The notes under the pieces: generated by a model
Databases searched by the model: none
Told to the model about the DNA's origin: nothing
Seen by the model: the letters and a program-made list of their open reading frames with translations, nothing else
Made by a program: the position numbers and the translations under genes
Shown here: positions 53,203 to 61,968 of the stretch, piece after piece
Numbering within the stretch: position 1 is the stretch's first letter
Layout of the letters: each line of letters starts with the position of its first letter
Origin: Bacillus sp. FJAT-49736
Lineage (GTDB): Bacteria; Bacillota; Bacilli; Bacillales; Bacillaceae_C
Reading direction: 5' to 3'
Length of the DNA stretch: 64,000 nucleotides
NCBI RefSeq assembly: GCF_018343615.1
Contig: NZ_JAGYPI010000002.1
Location: 701,562 to 765,561 of the forward strand

Positions 53203-54039
53203 TTAATTTTGTTTATAATCATCCAAATAAGAAACAGGTTTTATAACTGGAACTGCTGCTCCATTAAAATGTTTTTTGATAAAGTCTGTTACTTCTTTTG
53301 TATGATAAATATCAACAATTTGGTTTAGAACCTTGTCATCTTTACGCTTTGTTTGAGCAGCGATAATGTTCACATACGCCTTATTACTCGCGTCCTCACC
53401 GAAAATAGGATCCTTCGAAGGATTTAAGCCTGCGTTAATTGCCATGTCACAGTTAATAATAGCAGCAGTTGCATCATCAAGACCGCGTGGAGTTTGTGCC
53501 GCATCCACTGGAGTAATTTTAAGGTTCTTTGGATTTGTTGCTATATTTTCAAGTCCACCAGCACCGGAGAATCCTGATTTTAGTGTAATTAATCCTGCTT
53601 TTTGCATTAATAATAGTGCTCTTCCTAAATTCGTAGGATCCTTCGGAATTACAACCTGGTCACCATTTTTAATTTCATCGATGCTCTTGATTTTCTTAGA
53701 ATACATACCCATTGGCCAAATGGAAGTTGTTCCAATTGCAGCTAGATCAAGGTTATGGCTTTTTTTGAAGCTATCAAAATAAACAACTGTTTGGAATGCA
53801 TTAATATCAATTTCGCCGCTATCTACAGCAAGATTTGGTTGTACATAATCATCAAATTTAACAATTTGAACAGTAATGCCTTTTTTCTTGGCAAGCTTTT
53901 TAACAAGATTCCATGTTGGAACCTCTGATGTTGTTGTTCCTACCTTAACCACTTTACTTCCTGATTTGTCTGAACTGTTTGAGCTGCATCCAGCAAGCAC
54001 CAGAAGCAAGCCAAACACAATAATAAGTAGTTTTTTCAT
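53203..54039 (-). CDS. metQ: Methionine-binding lipoprotein MetQ
   Basis: 278 residues from ATG 54039 (MKKLLIIVFGLLLVLAGCSS). GGAGG lies ~11 bases upstream; the GTG at 54057 is too close to it. The lipobox is VLAGC. The NlpA/MetQ pattern is clear: VVKVGTTTSEVPTWNLVKKLAKKKGITVQIVKFDDYVQPNLAVDSGEIDINAFQT, PKDPTNLGRALLLMQKAGLI and NCDMAINAGL. It binds L- or D-methionine and delivers it to MetNP. Last gene of an operon under a SAM riboswitch. Confidence 0.95.
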   Translation of the reverse strand: MKKLLIIVFGLLLVLAGCSSNSSDKSGSKVVKVGTTTSEVPTWNLVKKLAKKKGITVQIVKFDDYVQPNLAVDSGEIDINAFQTVVYFDSFKKSHNLDLAAIGTTSIWPMGMYSKKIKSIDEIKNGDQVVIPKDPTNLGRALLLMQKAGLITLKSGFSGAGGLENIATNPKNLKITPVDAAQTPRGLDDATAAIINCDMAINAGLNPSKDPIFGEDASNKAYVNIIAAQTKRKDDKVLNQIVDIYHTKEVTDFIKKHFNGAAVPVIKPVSYLDDYKQN

Positions 54040-54110
54040 AATTTTATATTCCTCCACATTTAATGTATTTATTTTGAAAAGGCTTACCTTCCCGCAAACA
54101 TAGGTGATAT

Positions 54111-54773
54111 TTATTTTCTTCTTAATCTCCTTGCAAGAACATTTCCAAGCGATTGTATGAGCTGAACCATTATTATCAGCGTTACCACCGTAATGATCAT
54201 TACTTCTGTCTTAAACTGGTTATATCCATAGGTAATGGCTAAATCGCCAATTCCGCCGCCGCCTACAGCTCCAGCCATCGCGGAAGCACCTATTAATCCA
54301 ATAGTTGCAATAGTTAAGGCCAATACAAGTGAGCTTCGCGCTTCTGGAAGAAGAAACTTCCAAATAATTTGCCAAGGAGATGCTCCCATTGCCTGTGCTA
54401 ACTCAATGGTGCCCTGGTCCACTTCAAGCAATGAATTTTCTACTAATCTTCCAATATAAAAAGCCGTGTATAGCACAAGCGGAACAATCGCCGCTGTCGT
54501 TCCAATTGCAGTACCAACTACCAATCTTGTAAATGGAATAATTGCAACTACCAAAATAATAAATGGAACCGATCGAAAGATATTGATAATAACATTTAGA
54601 ATATTGAATAAAACCTTGTTCGGAAGTATCCCTTTTTCCCTTGTTACAACTAAAATAACTCCTAATGGCAAACCAATAATAATTGAAATAATTAGCCCTA
54701 CGATTACCATGTAAAGTGTTTGATTAATAGCAGTTAAAAATTCAGGCCAGAACCAACTCCAATCAAATGGCAT
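54111..54773 (-). CDS. metP: Methionine ABC transporter permease MetP (MetI type)
   Basis: 220 residues with five membrane segments. The EAA loop is ELAQAMGASPWQIIWKFLLPEA, and SVPFIILVVAIIPFTRL and the GGGGIGDLAITYGY motif near the C-terminus are typical of MetI/MetP. Its start lies inside the metN end (11-bp overlap), which implies coupling. Confidence 0.95.
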   Translation of the reverse strand: MPFDWSWFWPEFLTAINQTLYMVIVGLIISIIIGLPLGVILVVTREKGILPNKVLFNILNVIINIFRSVPFIILVVAIIPFTRLVVGTAIGTTAAIVPLVLYTAFYIGRLVENSLLEVDQGTIELAQAMGASPWQIIWKFLLPEARSSLVLALTIATIGLIGASAMAGAVGGGGIGDLAITYGYNQFKTEVMIITVVTLIIMVQLIQSLGNVLARRLRRK

Positions 54774-55803
54774 CTTCAGATACCTCCTTTATTAAGACAT
54801 CGTTTTCCTTGATATATTGGAATGCTCGATGAATTTCTTCTTTTTCCCCTTTAAATTCGACAAGCAGATTTCCAATAGGAATACCTTGAAGCTCCGTTAC
54901 CATACCATGCAGAACATTCAAATCAATAGAAAATTTCTTAGCTGTATTGGATAGTAGCGGTGAACTTGTCGAAGCACCTTTGAAAATAATTCGGTAAATT
55001 CCTTGATGATCGGATTTCCCGCTTTCCTGAATAAGCTGCTGAATCGATTTTGGTATTGAGTCATTTAATACTGTTCTGACAAAGCTTTTCGCAATTTGTG
55101 TCTTTGGCTCGGTAAAAACATCTATGACCGGTCCTTGTTCGACAATAATTCCATTTTCAATGACGGCGACCTTATCACAAATATCTTGAATGACATTCAT
55201 TTCATGCGTGATCATTAAAATGGTAATCCCAAGTTCATCACGAACCTTGCGCAATAACTCGAGTACTGCCACCGTCGTATTTGGGTCTAGGGCTGATGTA
55301 GCTTCATCACAAAGGAGAATATCCGGATCGGTTGCCAAGGCTCGAGCGATACCAACCCGTTGCTTTTGACCGCCGGAAAGCTGTTCCGGATATTGATTCA
55401 TCTTATCCTCCAAACCCACGAAGGATAATAATTTGGTTACTTTCTCTTTGATGATGTGCTTCGGAACCCCATCTAAAAGAAGCGGCATCGCAACATTTCC
55501 GAAAATGGTTTTGGAATGCAGAAGGTTATATTGCTGAAAAATCATACCGATTTTTTTTCTTTGCTTTCGCAATTCCTTTGCATTAAGAGAAAGAAGATCA
55601 ACCCCATTAATTAATACCCTTCCGGAGGTTGGTCGTTCCAACAAATTTACACAGCGAATGAGCGTACTTTTTCCGGCTCCACTAAAGCCAATAACCCCAA
55701 ATATCTCCCCTTTTTCCACTTGAAGATTAATGCCTTTTAAGGCCTCCACCTTTTTTTCCTTTCCATCACCATATAATTTATGGACATCTTCTAAAACGAG
55801 CAT
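54763..55803 (-). CDS. metN: Methionine ABC transporter ATPase MetN
   Basis: 346 residues, GGAAAGGAG before ATG. Walker A GFSGAGKST, Q-loop GMIFQQYNLL, signature QLSGGQKQRVGIARAL, Walker B ILLCDEATSALDP, H-loop ITHEMNVI. The C-terminal NIL domain (~265-345, IYRIIFKGASTSSPLLS...FSIDLNVLHGMVTELQGIPIGNLLVEF) binds methionine for trans-inhibition. First gene of metNPQ, about 120 bp downstream of the riboswitch terminator. Confidence 0.96.
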   Translation of the reverse strand: MLVLEDVHKLYGDGKEKKVEALKGINLQVEKGEIFGVIGFSGAGKSTLIRCVNLLERPTSGRVLINGVDLLSLNAKELRKQRKKIGMIFQQYNLLHSKTIFGNVAMPLLLDGVPKHIIKEKVTKLLSFVGLEDKMNQYPEQLSGGQKQRVGIARALATDPDILLCDEATSALDPNTTVAVLELLRKVRDELGITILMITHEMNVIQDICDKVAVIENGIIVEQGPVIDVFTEPKTQIAKSFVRTVLNDSIPKSIQQLIQESGKSDHQGIYRIIFKGASTSSPLLSNTAKKFSIDLNVLHGMVTELQGIPIGNLLVEFKGEKEEIHRAFQYIKENDVLIKEVSEDAI

Positions 55804-55924
55804 ATATTAATCTCCTTTCCTTAAACGGAGCAAATTTCAAACCGTTCTAATTACAAGTAAACACATAAAATAACTCGGATATATGAATATCTCCAACTGA
55901 TAGCAGATATTTTATAGAAAAACG

Positions 55925-55969
55925 AAAAACCCTTCCGCTTATCCATGACAAGATAAGAAGAAGGGTTTA
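55925..55969 (-). terminator. SAM riboswitch expression platform (terminator)
   Basis: On the minus strand AAACCCTTC pairs with GAAGGGTTT, enclosing a nested CTTATC/GATAAG pairing, and is followed by TTCGTTTTTC. With SAM bound the hairpin forms and stops transcription before metN. Confidence 0.88.
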
Positions 55970-55990
55970 TATATATAAGCCGCTCTACTT

Positions 55991-56102
55991 CTTATCTTTC
56001 AAATCGCTCTCACGATTCGCAGGAATTAGCACGGTTTTTGCGAAAAAAGCAAACCCGTTGCCGAGGTTTCTTAGGGCCAGTCCCTCCACCTCTCTGGATA
56101 AG
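55991..56102 (-). ncRNA. SAM-I (S-box) riboswitch aptamer
   Basis: Classical S-box in the minus-strand leader of metNPQ: CTTATCCAGAGAGGTGGAGG, then GACTGGCCC, GAAACCTCGGCAAC, a variable loop, GTGCTAATTCCTGC, and a closing GATAAG that pairs with the first CTTATC. All S-box blocks are present in order. SAM binding lowers expression of the methionine importer. The aptamer is followed within 25 bases by the terminator. Confidence 0.97.
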
Positions 56103-56273
56103 TAATAGCATTTTTTATTTAGTTTTTAACTTGCAAGACTAATAATATTTCTATTTTTACTTTTAGTCAAGATTTTTTTGTAAATATTTTTATTAGCATA
56201 GACAGTAAATTTTGGATATTGAAAAAGCATACCGAAATTTTATAAATCTTTTTATTATTAAATTATTATTCCA

Positions 56274-57173
56274 TTAGTTGCTCGCATATTCCTTCTGAAA
56301 CCCATAATTCAGCATAGCGGTTGAATCTCTATATACACCTTCCTTACTTGAATGCAGCACAACTGAAATGAGGTTTTTCCCGCCCCTATTCGCAGATGAT
56401 ACTAAACAATGTCCTGCCTGATCGGTAAAGCCGGTCTTAATTCCATCTGCACCTTGAAAAAAGTTTGCGCTGCTTCGATTTACAAGCTCATTCCTATTAT
56501 AAAAGGTGAACGTCGGATCCTTATAGGCTTCCTCACTTACAATTTCTCGAAACACAGGGTTTCCCCTTGCCGCTCTTGCAATAATAGCCAAGTCCTTTGC
56601 TGTCGTATAATGATTAGGATCATGAAGTCCATGTGGATTTACAAAATGAGAATGGGTCGCTCCTATTTCCTTTGCCTTCTTGTTCATTAGCTTCGCAAAG
56701 TATTGAATCCCCTCCTGAGCGCTCATATTCGTTTTCCCGCTATCTCTTTTCGCAATATAGACTGCAATTGTTCTCGCAGCATCATTCCCTGACGGTAGCA
56801 GCATAGCAGTTAGGAGAACTTTTAGCGGTAATACATCTCCTTGTTTAAGACCCGCGGAGCTTTCATCAATATCTCTCATTGTAATTTCATTCCCAACACG
56901 TACCTGATCATTCAGATTTCCCTTTTCTAATGCTACTAAGGCTGTCAGTACTTTGGTTGTACTCGCCGGATATAAACGTTCATTTGCATTTTTAGCATAT
57001 ATAATCTTTCCGCTCTCCTCATCCATTAACACTCCAGCTTCCCCTTGTATGGATAGATTATTCGGATTTGCATGGATAAAATTAATTTCTGCTACACGAT
57101 TTCTTACCGCCTCTGAATGCTGGTATAAAAATGCAAATCCTATGATTGCCATAAGAATAATGATTTTTTTCAT
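56274..57173 (-). CDS. S11 family D-alanyl-D-alanine carboxypeptidase
   Basis: 299 residues. N-terminal signal/anchor (~3-18). Low-molecular-weight PBP motifs: SxxK in YPASTTKVLTALVALEKG, SxN in LPSGNDAARTIAVY, and KTG in GIKTGFTDQAGHCLVSS. It lacks the C-terminal PBP5-type beta domain and amphipathic helix, so it is a short-form carboxypeptidase. It trims stem peptides of the wall. It neighbours a VanRS-like two-component system, with a dispersed repeat in between. Confidence 0.92.
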   Translation of the reverse strand: MKKIIILMAIIGFAFLYQHSEAVRNRVAEINFIHANPNNLSIQGEAGVLMDEESGKIIYAKNANERLYPASTTKVLTALVALEKGNLNDQVRVGNEITMRDIDESSAGLKQGDVLPLKVLLTAMLLPSGNDAARTIAVYIAKRDSGKTNMSAQEGIQYFAKLMNKKAKEIGATHSHFVNPHGLHDPNHYTTAKDLAIIARAARGNPVFREIVSEEAYKDPTFTFYNRNELVNRSSANFFQGADGIKTGFTDQAGHCLVSSANRGGKNLISVVLHSSKEGVYRDSTAMLNYGFQKEYASN

Positions 57174-57269
57174 AGCCTTTCACTCCCTAGAAACGTTTTC
57201 CATGATAGCAATTACTTTACAGGAAAAAATTAAAAACTGATGAAAGGATTTCTAAAGAAATTCTAAAGA

Positions 57270-57442
57270 AATGCGTAAGCGCCTTGTACATCGGCGTAAG
57301 TATTTGGGAGTCTTCGATTGAGATAAAGGAAACACGATGAGGAACGAGTCGATGTCCGCTTATCGTAGGGAGAAGACGTAGAAATCCTATAGCCGGTAGA
57401 CGCTATTGAAATTGAAGGGCCAATTTCACTTATAGCTGGACA
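57270..57442. repeat. Composite dispersed repeat with body and one 28-bp unit
   Basis: Begins TGCGTAAGCGCCTTG and ends AGCTGGACAAAG. It has the same body as the 27.9 kb copy (CATCGG near the start, the TCGATG and CTTATCGTAGG segments, then AATCC near its end) and one palindromic unit at 57407. It lies between the carboxypeptidase gene and the histidine kinase gene. Confidence 0.78.
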
Positions 57443-57494
57443 AAGGTTATACGGCAAAGAATCTATGCTTTTCTAAACTTTTAAATAATAGAAA

Positions 57495-57520
57495 GAGATT
57501 ACCTACTTTTCGGCAATCTC
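57495..57520 (-). terminator. Terminator overlapping the histidine kinase 3' end
   Basis: GAGATTGCC pairs with GGTAATCTC (one G-T pair) around AAAAGTA on the minus strand, followed by TTTC. The last codons of the kinase form one arm. Confidence 0.6.
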
Positions 57521-58612
57521 CTTGATTGGTAGCATGATCTTGAATTTAGTTTCGCGCTTGTTGCTTTCTGCCTCAATCGTACCATCATGAAGCTCCACTA
57601 TGCTCTTCGTAATTGCTAAGCCGAGCCCTGATCCGCCAGTATCAATGGAACGGGATTTCTCCACCCGGTAGAACCGCTCAAATATAAATGGCAAATCTTC
57701 CTCAGGTATTGGTTCACCGTAATTCACCACTTCCACGATAGCTACATTATCCTCTTTTCCAACCCTTAAATCGATTCGTTTTCCATCTTTTCCATACTTC
57801 AATCCATTCGATATGAGATTTTCAAACACTCTTACCAATTTATCTCCATCTGCCTCAATAATCATACATTCGAATTCGCTTTTTAATTGAATTTCCATCT
57901 GCATTTCCTCCAGCTGCGGCAAAAATTGCGCGGATAGCTGGGATAAAAGTTGAACTAAATCAATAGTGGAGTAATCAAGCTGGATCGCTCCAAAATTCAC
58001 TCGGGTATACTCGAATAAATCACTTACCATTCGCTCCATGCTTCGTGCCTTTTCAAATGCAATGGAAACATAATAGCGAAGTTCCACCTCATCATTATAA
58101 CGATCCTCCTCAATTAGTCGTAAATAACCGATGATAGAAGTTAAAGGGGTACGCAAATCATGAGATACGTTGGTGATTAATTCATTCTTTGCCTGCACTG
58201 CATTCCGCTCTTCCTTTAACGATTGCTGCAGCTGCGATGAAATATTATTCAAATTTTGCGCGATATCCCCAAGCTCATTCTTGGCATACACCGGTACATG
58301 AAATTGTAAGTCACCCTGGGAAATTTTTGATGTACTGTTTAAAATTTGATCAAAATCCTTTGCCCATTTTCTGCTTAAGACAATGATAAAGACAAAAAAT
58401 AGAATGGCACAAACGATGTATAGAATTGTATAAAGGCCGAGGTAATCATTTAAATAATAAAGCTTTAATAAAAATGAGTAAGAGAGAAAGTGAGTAGCTC
58501 TTAAGATGTAGGCAAGAAATAAGAGACCGAATGTAACGGCTGCTGATAAAAGAATACTCGTTATGATCAGGATTAATATTTTCGACTGAATTTTGGTTAA
58601 TAGCCTATTCAT
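57503..58612 (-). CDS. Sensor histidine kinase (VanS-like)
   Basis: 369 residues. Two membrane segments (~13-35 and ~58-82) enclose a short extracellular loop. A HAMP domain (~84-135) follows, then the H-box VSHDLRTPLTSIIGYL with the phospho-His, and the catalytic N, G1, F and G2 boxes (NLISNGLKYG, PEEDLPFIFERFYR, GGSGLGLAITKSIVELHDG). The layout resembles VanS. Its start overlaps the regulator gene by 8 bp. The short loop suggests sensing inside or near the membrane. Confidence 0.92.
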   Translation of the reverse strand: MNRLLTKIQSKILILIITSILLSAAVTFGLLFLAYILRATHFLSYSFLLKLYYLNDYLGLYTILYIVCAILFFVFIIVLSRKWAKDFDQILNSTSKISQGDLQFHVPVYAKNELGDIAQNLNNISSQLQQSLKEERNAVQAKNELITNVSHDLRTPLTSIIGYLRLIEEDRYNDEVELRYYVSIAFEKARSMERMVSDLFEYTRVNFGAIQLDYSTIDLVQLLSQLSAQFLPQLEEMQMEIQLKSEFECMIIEADGDKLVRVFENLISNGLKYGKDGKRIDLRVGKEDNVAIVEVVNYGEPIPEEDLPFIFERFYRVEKSRSIDTGGSGLGLAITKSIVELHDGTIEAESNKRETKFKIMLPIKEIAEK

Positions 58613-59306
58613 CTATTTTATATCCTACTCCCCAAACGGTTTTTATCAGTTTATATCCCATTTCTTTTTCTATTTTTTCACGCAAATTGCTTATATGAAC
58701 CATAACGGTATTATTGGACGCGAAGTATTTCTCCTCCCAAACCCTTTCAAAAATTTCCTCTGTACTGAAAACTCTGCCCCGATTACTTGCAAGTAAATAA
58801 AGAATTTCAAACTCTTTTGAAGTCAGTATAATTGGTACATCTTGATTCAAAACCGTATGGGAAGCTCTATTAATGACCAAAGAATTGATGGTTAAAAACT
58901 CACTTTCATCCTCTTGATCTACTTGCTTAAATTGATAGGAACGGCGCAGCAGCGATTTAACTCTTGCCATTAGCTCCAATGGGTTAAATGGTTTAATCAT
59001 ATAATCATCGGCACCCGTCATTAATCCCAATACCTTGTCCATATCCTCCGCTTTCGCGCTTAACATGAGGATAGGAACCGTGTGCTGTTCTCTTAATCTG
59101 CGGCATACCTCCATCCCATCCATTTTTGGCATCATTACATCCAAAATAATAAGATCTACTTTCTTTTGTTGAAATATATCTAACGCTTCCTGTCCATCAT
59201 GCGCCTTCAAAACAGTAAAGCCTTCGTTTTGCAAATAAATAGAAATAAGATTCACGATATCCTTCTCGTCATCCACTACTAAAATGTTTTTCAAGTTCTT
59301 CACCAA
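58605..59306 (-). CDS. OmpR family response regulator (VanR-like)
   Basis: 229-233 residues. Starts could be TTG 59306 or TTG 59294; GGTGA favours the second. The receiver has acidic pocket DDE, phospho-Asp in LIILDVMMP, and Lys in IKPF. The winged-helix DNA-binding domain (FLTINSLVINRASHTVLNQ, LTSKEFEILYLLASNRGRVFSTEEIFERVW, VMVHISNLREKIE, IKTVWGVGYKIDE) is typical OmpR. It precedes its kinase. Likely targets are envelope genes such as the downstream carboxypeptidase. Confidence 0.93.
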   Translation of the reverse strand: MVKNLKNILVVDDEKDIVNLISIYLQNEGFTVLKAHDGQEALDIFQQKKVDLIILDVMMPKMDGMEVCRRLREQHTVPILMLSAKAEDMDKVLGLMTGADDYMIKPFNPLELMARVKSLLRRSYQFKQVDQEDESEFLTINSLVINRASHTVLNQDVPIILTSKEFEILYLLASNRGRVFSTEEIFERVWEEKYFASNNTVMVHISNLREKIEKEMGYKLIKTVWGVGYKIDE

Positions 59307-59567
59307 CTTTTATACTAGATAATATTTAGACTATCATTTTCAGCCAATTTTCTCCATAAACTTTTTTGAAAAGTTTGCTTTTCGTATATTGTTATAAATC
59401 CTAATATATTCTTAGTACCTTTTCTTAAAATAGTTATTCAAAACTGGGTCGTTACTAAGATTTCCGTCTGAAATAGAAATAATTTAAGAAAAGATTCTTT
59501 AAAAATAGCGAATCAAAATTCTTACCTTTACGTCTAATGTACAGATTAATTGAGGAGGAATAAATCC

Positions 59568-60104
59568 ATGGAAAGCTCAGACCATCTGGTGGATGATTTA
59601 TTTCATAATTATAGCGATTTAATATACCGATTTATTTTGTTAATGGTGAACAGCCGAGAAGAAGCAGAGGATCTCACACAAGAGGTATTTATTAAGGCAT
59701 TTAAAGGTATCCGCCATTTTAAAGGGGAATCCTCTTATAAAACATGGCTTTACACAATTGCTAGAAACCTTATATATGATCATCTTAGAAAAAAACGAAC
59801 GGTTAACTTCATCGGAAATATGCTCCATTCAACAGACCGAAAAAATCCGATTCCAGAAGAAATTCTTGAAATGAAAGAGAAGACACAATATCTTTACCAA
59901 GCCCTTTTTTCACTGAAAACTCCTTATCGGGAAATTATTATTTTACGAAAAATAAAAGGATATCCAATTCATGAAACAGCAGAAATATTAGGTTGGACAG
60001 ATGCAAAAGTAAAAACCACCCTTTATCGGGCTTTGCAAGCGTTAAAGAAGGAATTAACGAAGAAAGGATGGGAGGATGATGCAAATGAAGACTGGATTGG
60101 ATAA
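59568..60104 (+). CDS. ECF-type RNA polymerase sigma factor
   Basis: About 178 residues from ATG 59568 with GAGGAGG nine bases upstream. Sigma-2 region YSDLIYRFILLMVNSREEAEDLTQEVFIKAF; sigma-4 SLKTPYREIIILRKIKGYPIHETAEILGWTDAKVKTTLYRAL. Similar in size and style to SigX/SigV of Bacillus, which handle envelope stress. A CGTCTA ECF-type -10 box lies upstream, but the -35 AAC motif is not convincing. It overlaps the next gene by 20 bp (to its ATG at 60085). Confidence 0.92.
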   Translation: MESSDHLVDDLFHNYSDLIYRFILLMVNSREEAEDLTQEVFIKAFKGIRHFKGESSYKTWLYTIARNLIYDHLRKKRTVNFIGNMLHSTDRKNPIPEEILEMKEKTQYLYQALFSLKTPYREIIILRKIKGYPIHETAEILGWTDAKVKTTLYRALQALKKELTKKGWEDDANEDWIG

Positions 60105-60777
60105 AGGATTTCACGATCTGAATAACATTTACTTAAATTATAAACAAAAGGATGCCATATGGAGAAATATCCAACGGAAATCCAAAAGCTCGTTTATGTT
60201 CCTTTCACTAAAATATGCTGCTATTTCTGTCGTAACAGTAACGGTCTTGGTGGTCCTTACCTATAATTTAATTGATTTTGGAGGAAAAAAGCAGCCTGGT
60301 AATACTGCTTCTCCTGAACCAACTGAGAAGGTAATTCCCTCTAAGCCAGCGGGAAATCCTGAAGTTAGAGATAATAGCCAAGGCTGGCAGCTTGATTCAA
60401 GATTAAGGTTCGATGTTGCAGCTATCAAGAAATTGGATCCTAATTTTAAGGAAATCAGTCAACTAGAAGTGACTCGTCTCCAAAGCTTTGGTACGGATAC
60501 AGATCCTTCAGATCCAGAGTTGAATCTTCATGAATCCAAAAAATACACATTACAGACGGTGTTAAATCAACAAATATTACAATGGAGGAGCGGCCAAAAA
60601 ATCCTACTTGCAACAGGATTATACGCTGTTAAGGGGAGTTCTGATGAAATCGATGGTGCCAATGTATTAGGCTATGAAAAAACCGATGGGAAGTTTTATG
60701 ATTTAAATGGAAAGCTAATGAATTTAACGATATCTTCACGGGTGAAAATCGTTGATGGAGAGTTAGAGATAAAATAG
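60085..60777 (+). CDS. Probable anti-sigma factor, single-TM
   Basis: 230 residues from ATG 60085 (MKTGLDKGFHDL), chosen because GGGAGG lies nine bases upstream; two ATGs just before it overlap that site. A cytoplasmic N-part (~40 residues), one membrane segment (~42-62) and a large extracellular beta-rich domain follow a Pro/Glu-rich linker. It is coupled to the ECF sigma gene, the standard place for its anti-sigma factor. The N-part has no zinc-ZAS motif, so identity rests on context and topology. Confidence 0.75.
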   Translation: MKTGLDKGFHDLNNIYLNYKQKDAIWRNIQRKSKSSFMFLSLKYAAISVVTVTVLVVLTYNLIDFGGKKQPGNTASPEPTEKVIPSKPAGNPEVRDNSQGWQLDSRLRFDVAAIKKLDPNFKEISQLEVTRLQSFGTDTDPSDPELNLHESKKYTLQTVLNQQILQWRSGQKILLATGLYAVKGSSDEIDGANVLGYEKTDGKFYDLNGKLMNLTISSRVKIVDGELEIK

Positions 60778-60897
60778 TATTTTTGCCGACCTATCTATCT
60801 TGTTTTTTGGGAAAGAGGCAGTACCCATAGCATACTAGTAAGATTATCAACTTTCCGCAAAATCAGTTGGCCATTCCTTCTGTTCGAGGACACGGTG

Positions 60898-60952
60898 TTC
60901 CGCTATTTGCCAAAATACATTGATTTCCTCGTGTATTACGTGAATAGCGGAA
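60898..60952. repeat. Long inverted repeat in an empty gap
   Basis: Ten-bp perfect arms TTCCGCTATT and AATAGCGGAA enclose a second inner pair AATACA/TGTATT, giving a two-step hairpin. The TTCCGC word also appears at 60854. No gene with a ribosome site was seen in the 60778-61029 gap. It lies 45 bases upstream of nothing recognisable, so function is open. Confidence 0.5.
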
Positions 60953-61029
60953 TAAACCAAGTCCACTTTCCTATTCTTTTGAGTCATTTTGCTAATATAA
61001 CAGATTGTATATTTGCTCATCTATAATAT

Positions 61030-61584
61030 TTAATATTTTGAGGCAGCCCTCATTAATGCAGGAAATAGTAAGGTGAATAATATGACACCTACAGGTATGC
61101 TAATCCCAATATCCTGCAAGCTAATCAAATTCTTTTGTAATAAAACATAATAAAACCAAAGACCATAAGGAATTAATAGAAAGATAGATGTTAATACACC
61201 AGGAGTATATCTTTTTAGTAAAATAGCTTGTCCAATATGTGTAAAGGAGTGAAGAAATAAAACTGCGAACAAGCCTAAATATAGCCATTTGGAAATACCA
61301 AAAAACCCATTCAAATAAACAATAACAGTCGCAAATGAAATGATAACAAATTCAACATAAACAACTATTGAAAATTGATAGGTTTTCATTGCGAAATTTT
61401 TCTCAAAAAAGCTCTTTGCTCTTTGAGGTAATTTTTGAACGAGATTTTGTTTGTTTTTAGTAATCCACTTCTCCACGACAATAATTTCTTCAAAATCATG
61501 AATAGCAAATATAATTGGAAACAGCCAAACAAGTAAAATAGTTACTTTATCGATATGAATCCCCTCAATCCCCTTAAAGTCCAA
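61030..61584 (-). CDS. HXXEE domain membrane protein
   Basis: Up to 184 residues with ~5 membrane segments. Key motif IHDFEEII (His-x-x-Glu-Glu), then a polar loop and QFSIVVYVEFVII, HSFTHIGQAI and TPGVLTSIFLLIPYGLWF. The start is uncertain: TTG 61584 has a weak site and overlaps the end of the NUDIX remnant by 11 bp. The family is of unknown function. Confidence 0.75.
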   Translation of the reverse strand: MDFKGIEGIHIDKVTILLVWLFPIIFAIHDFEEIIVVEKWITKNKQNLVQKLPQRAKSFFEKNFAMKTYQFSIVVYVEFVIISFATVIVYLNGFFGISKWLYLGLFAVLFLHSFTHIGQAILLKRYTPGVLTSIFLLIPYGLWFYYVLLQKNLISLQDIGISIPVGVILFTLLFPALMRAASKY

Positions 61585-61968
61585 TCGTTTCCAATAGTCT
61601 TTGAATAGCAGCAGTACTGAATTCCCAATTGATGCGCTTGTTTACTTCTTCCTCAGTACACCATATGTATTTCTCATGTTCATTAGAAAGCTTAATACAG
61701 ACTTTTTCTTTTACCTCTACCCCAAAGCAATGATCCGTCATCCGCATCATTGGTTGATTCTTGATTGTTTCAAAATGAAATGCATATTTTTAATCTAGTA
61801 TTTGCTTAATAACAGTTATACCCGTATCCTCATATACCTCTCGTTTCACCGCATCCATTAGCTCTTCCCCAGTTTCTACCAGAATCCCCCTTTATTCTTT
61901 TTAATAATAAGATTTGCAGGGGTGGTTCCTGGACAAAAAGAATGAAGTGAACATTTTTCTACCATCAT
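61574..61968 (-). pseudogene. NUDIX hydrolase remnant
   Basis: An ATG at 61968 overlaps the stop of the upstream DUF4931 gene by 4 bp and opens VEKCSLHSFCPGTTPANLII, reaching KKNKGGFW and a stop. After a loss of about one motif (the LPGG segment of the NUDIX box) the protein resumes in another frame as ETGEELMDAVKREVYEDTGI, then an in-frame TAA after KQILD, and continues KYAFHFETIKNQ to LLETIGL. The gene was once translated with its upstream neighbour and is now dead. Confidence 0.78.

Noticed and set aside
59440-59567. Autoregulatory ECF promoter before the sigma gene
   Set aside because: CGTCTA is a good -10, but no AAC-type -35 lies at 16-17 bp; too weak to list.
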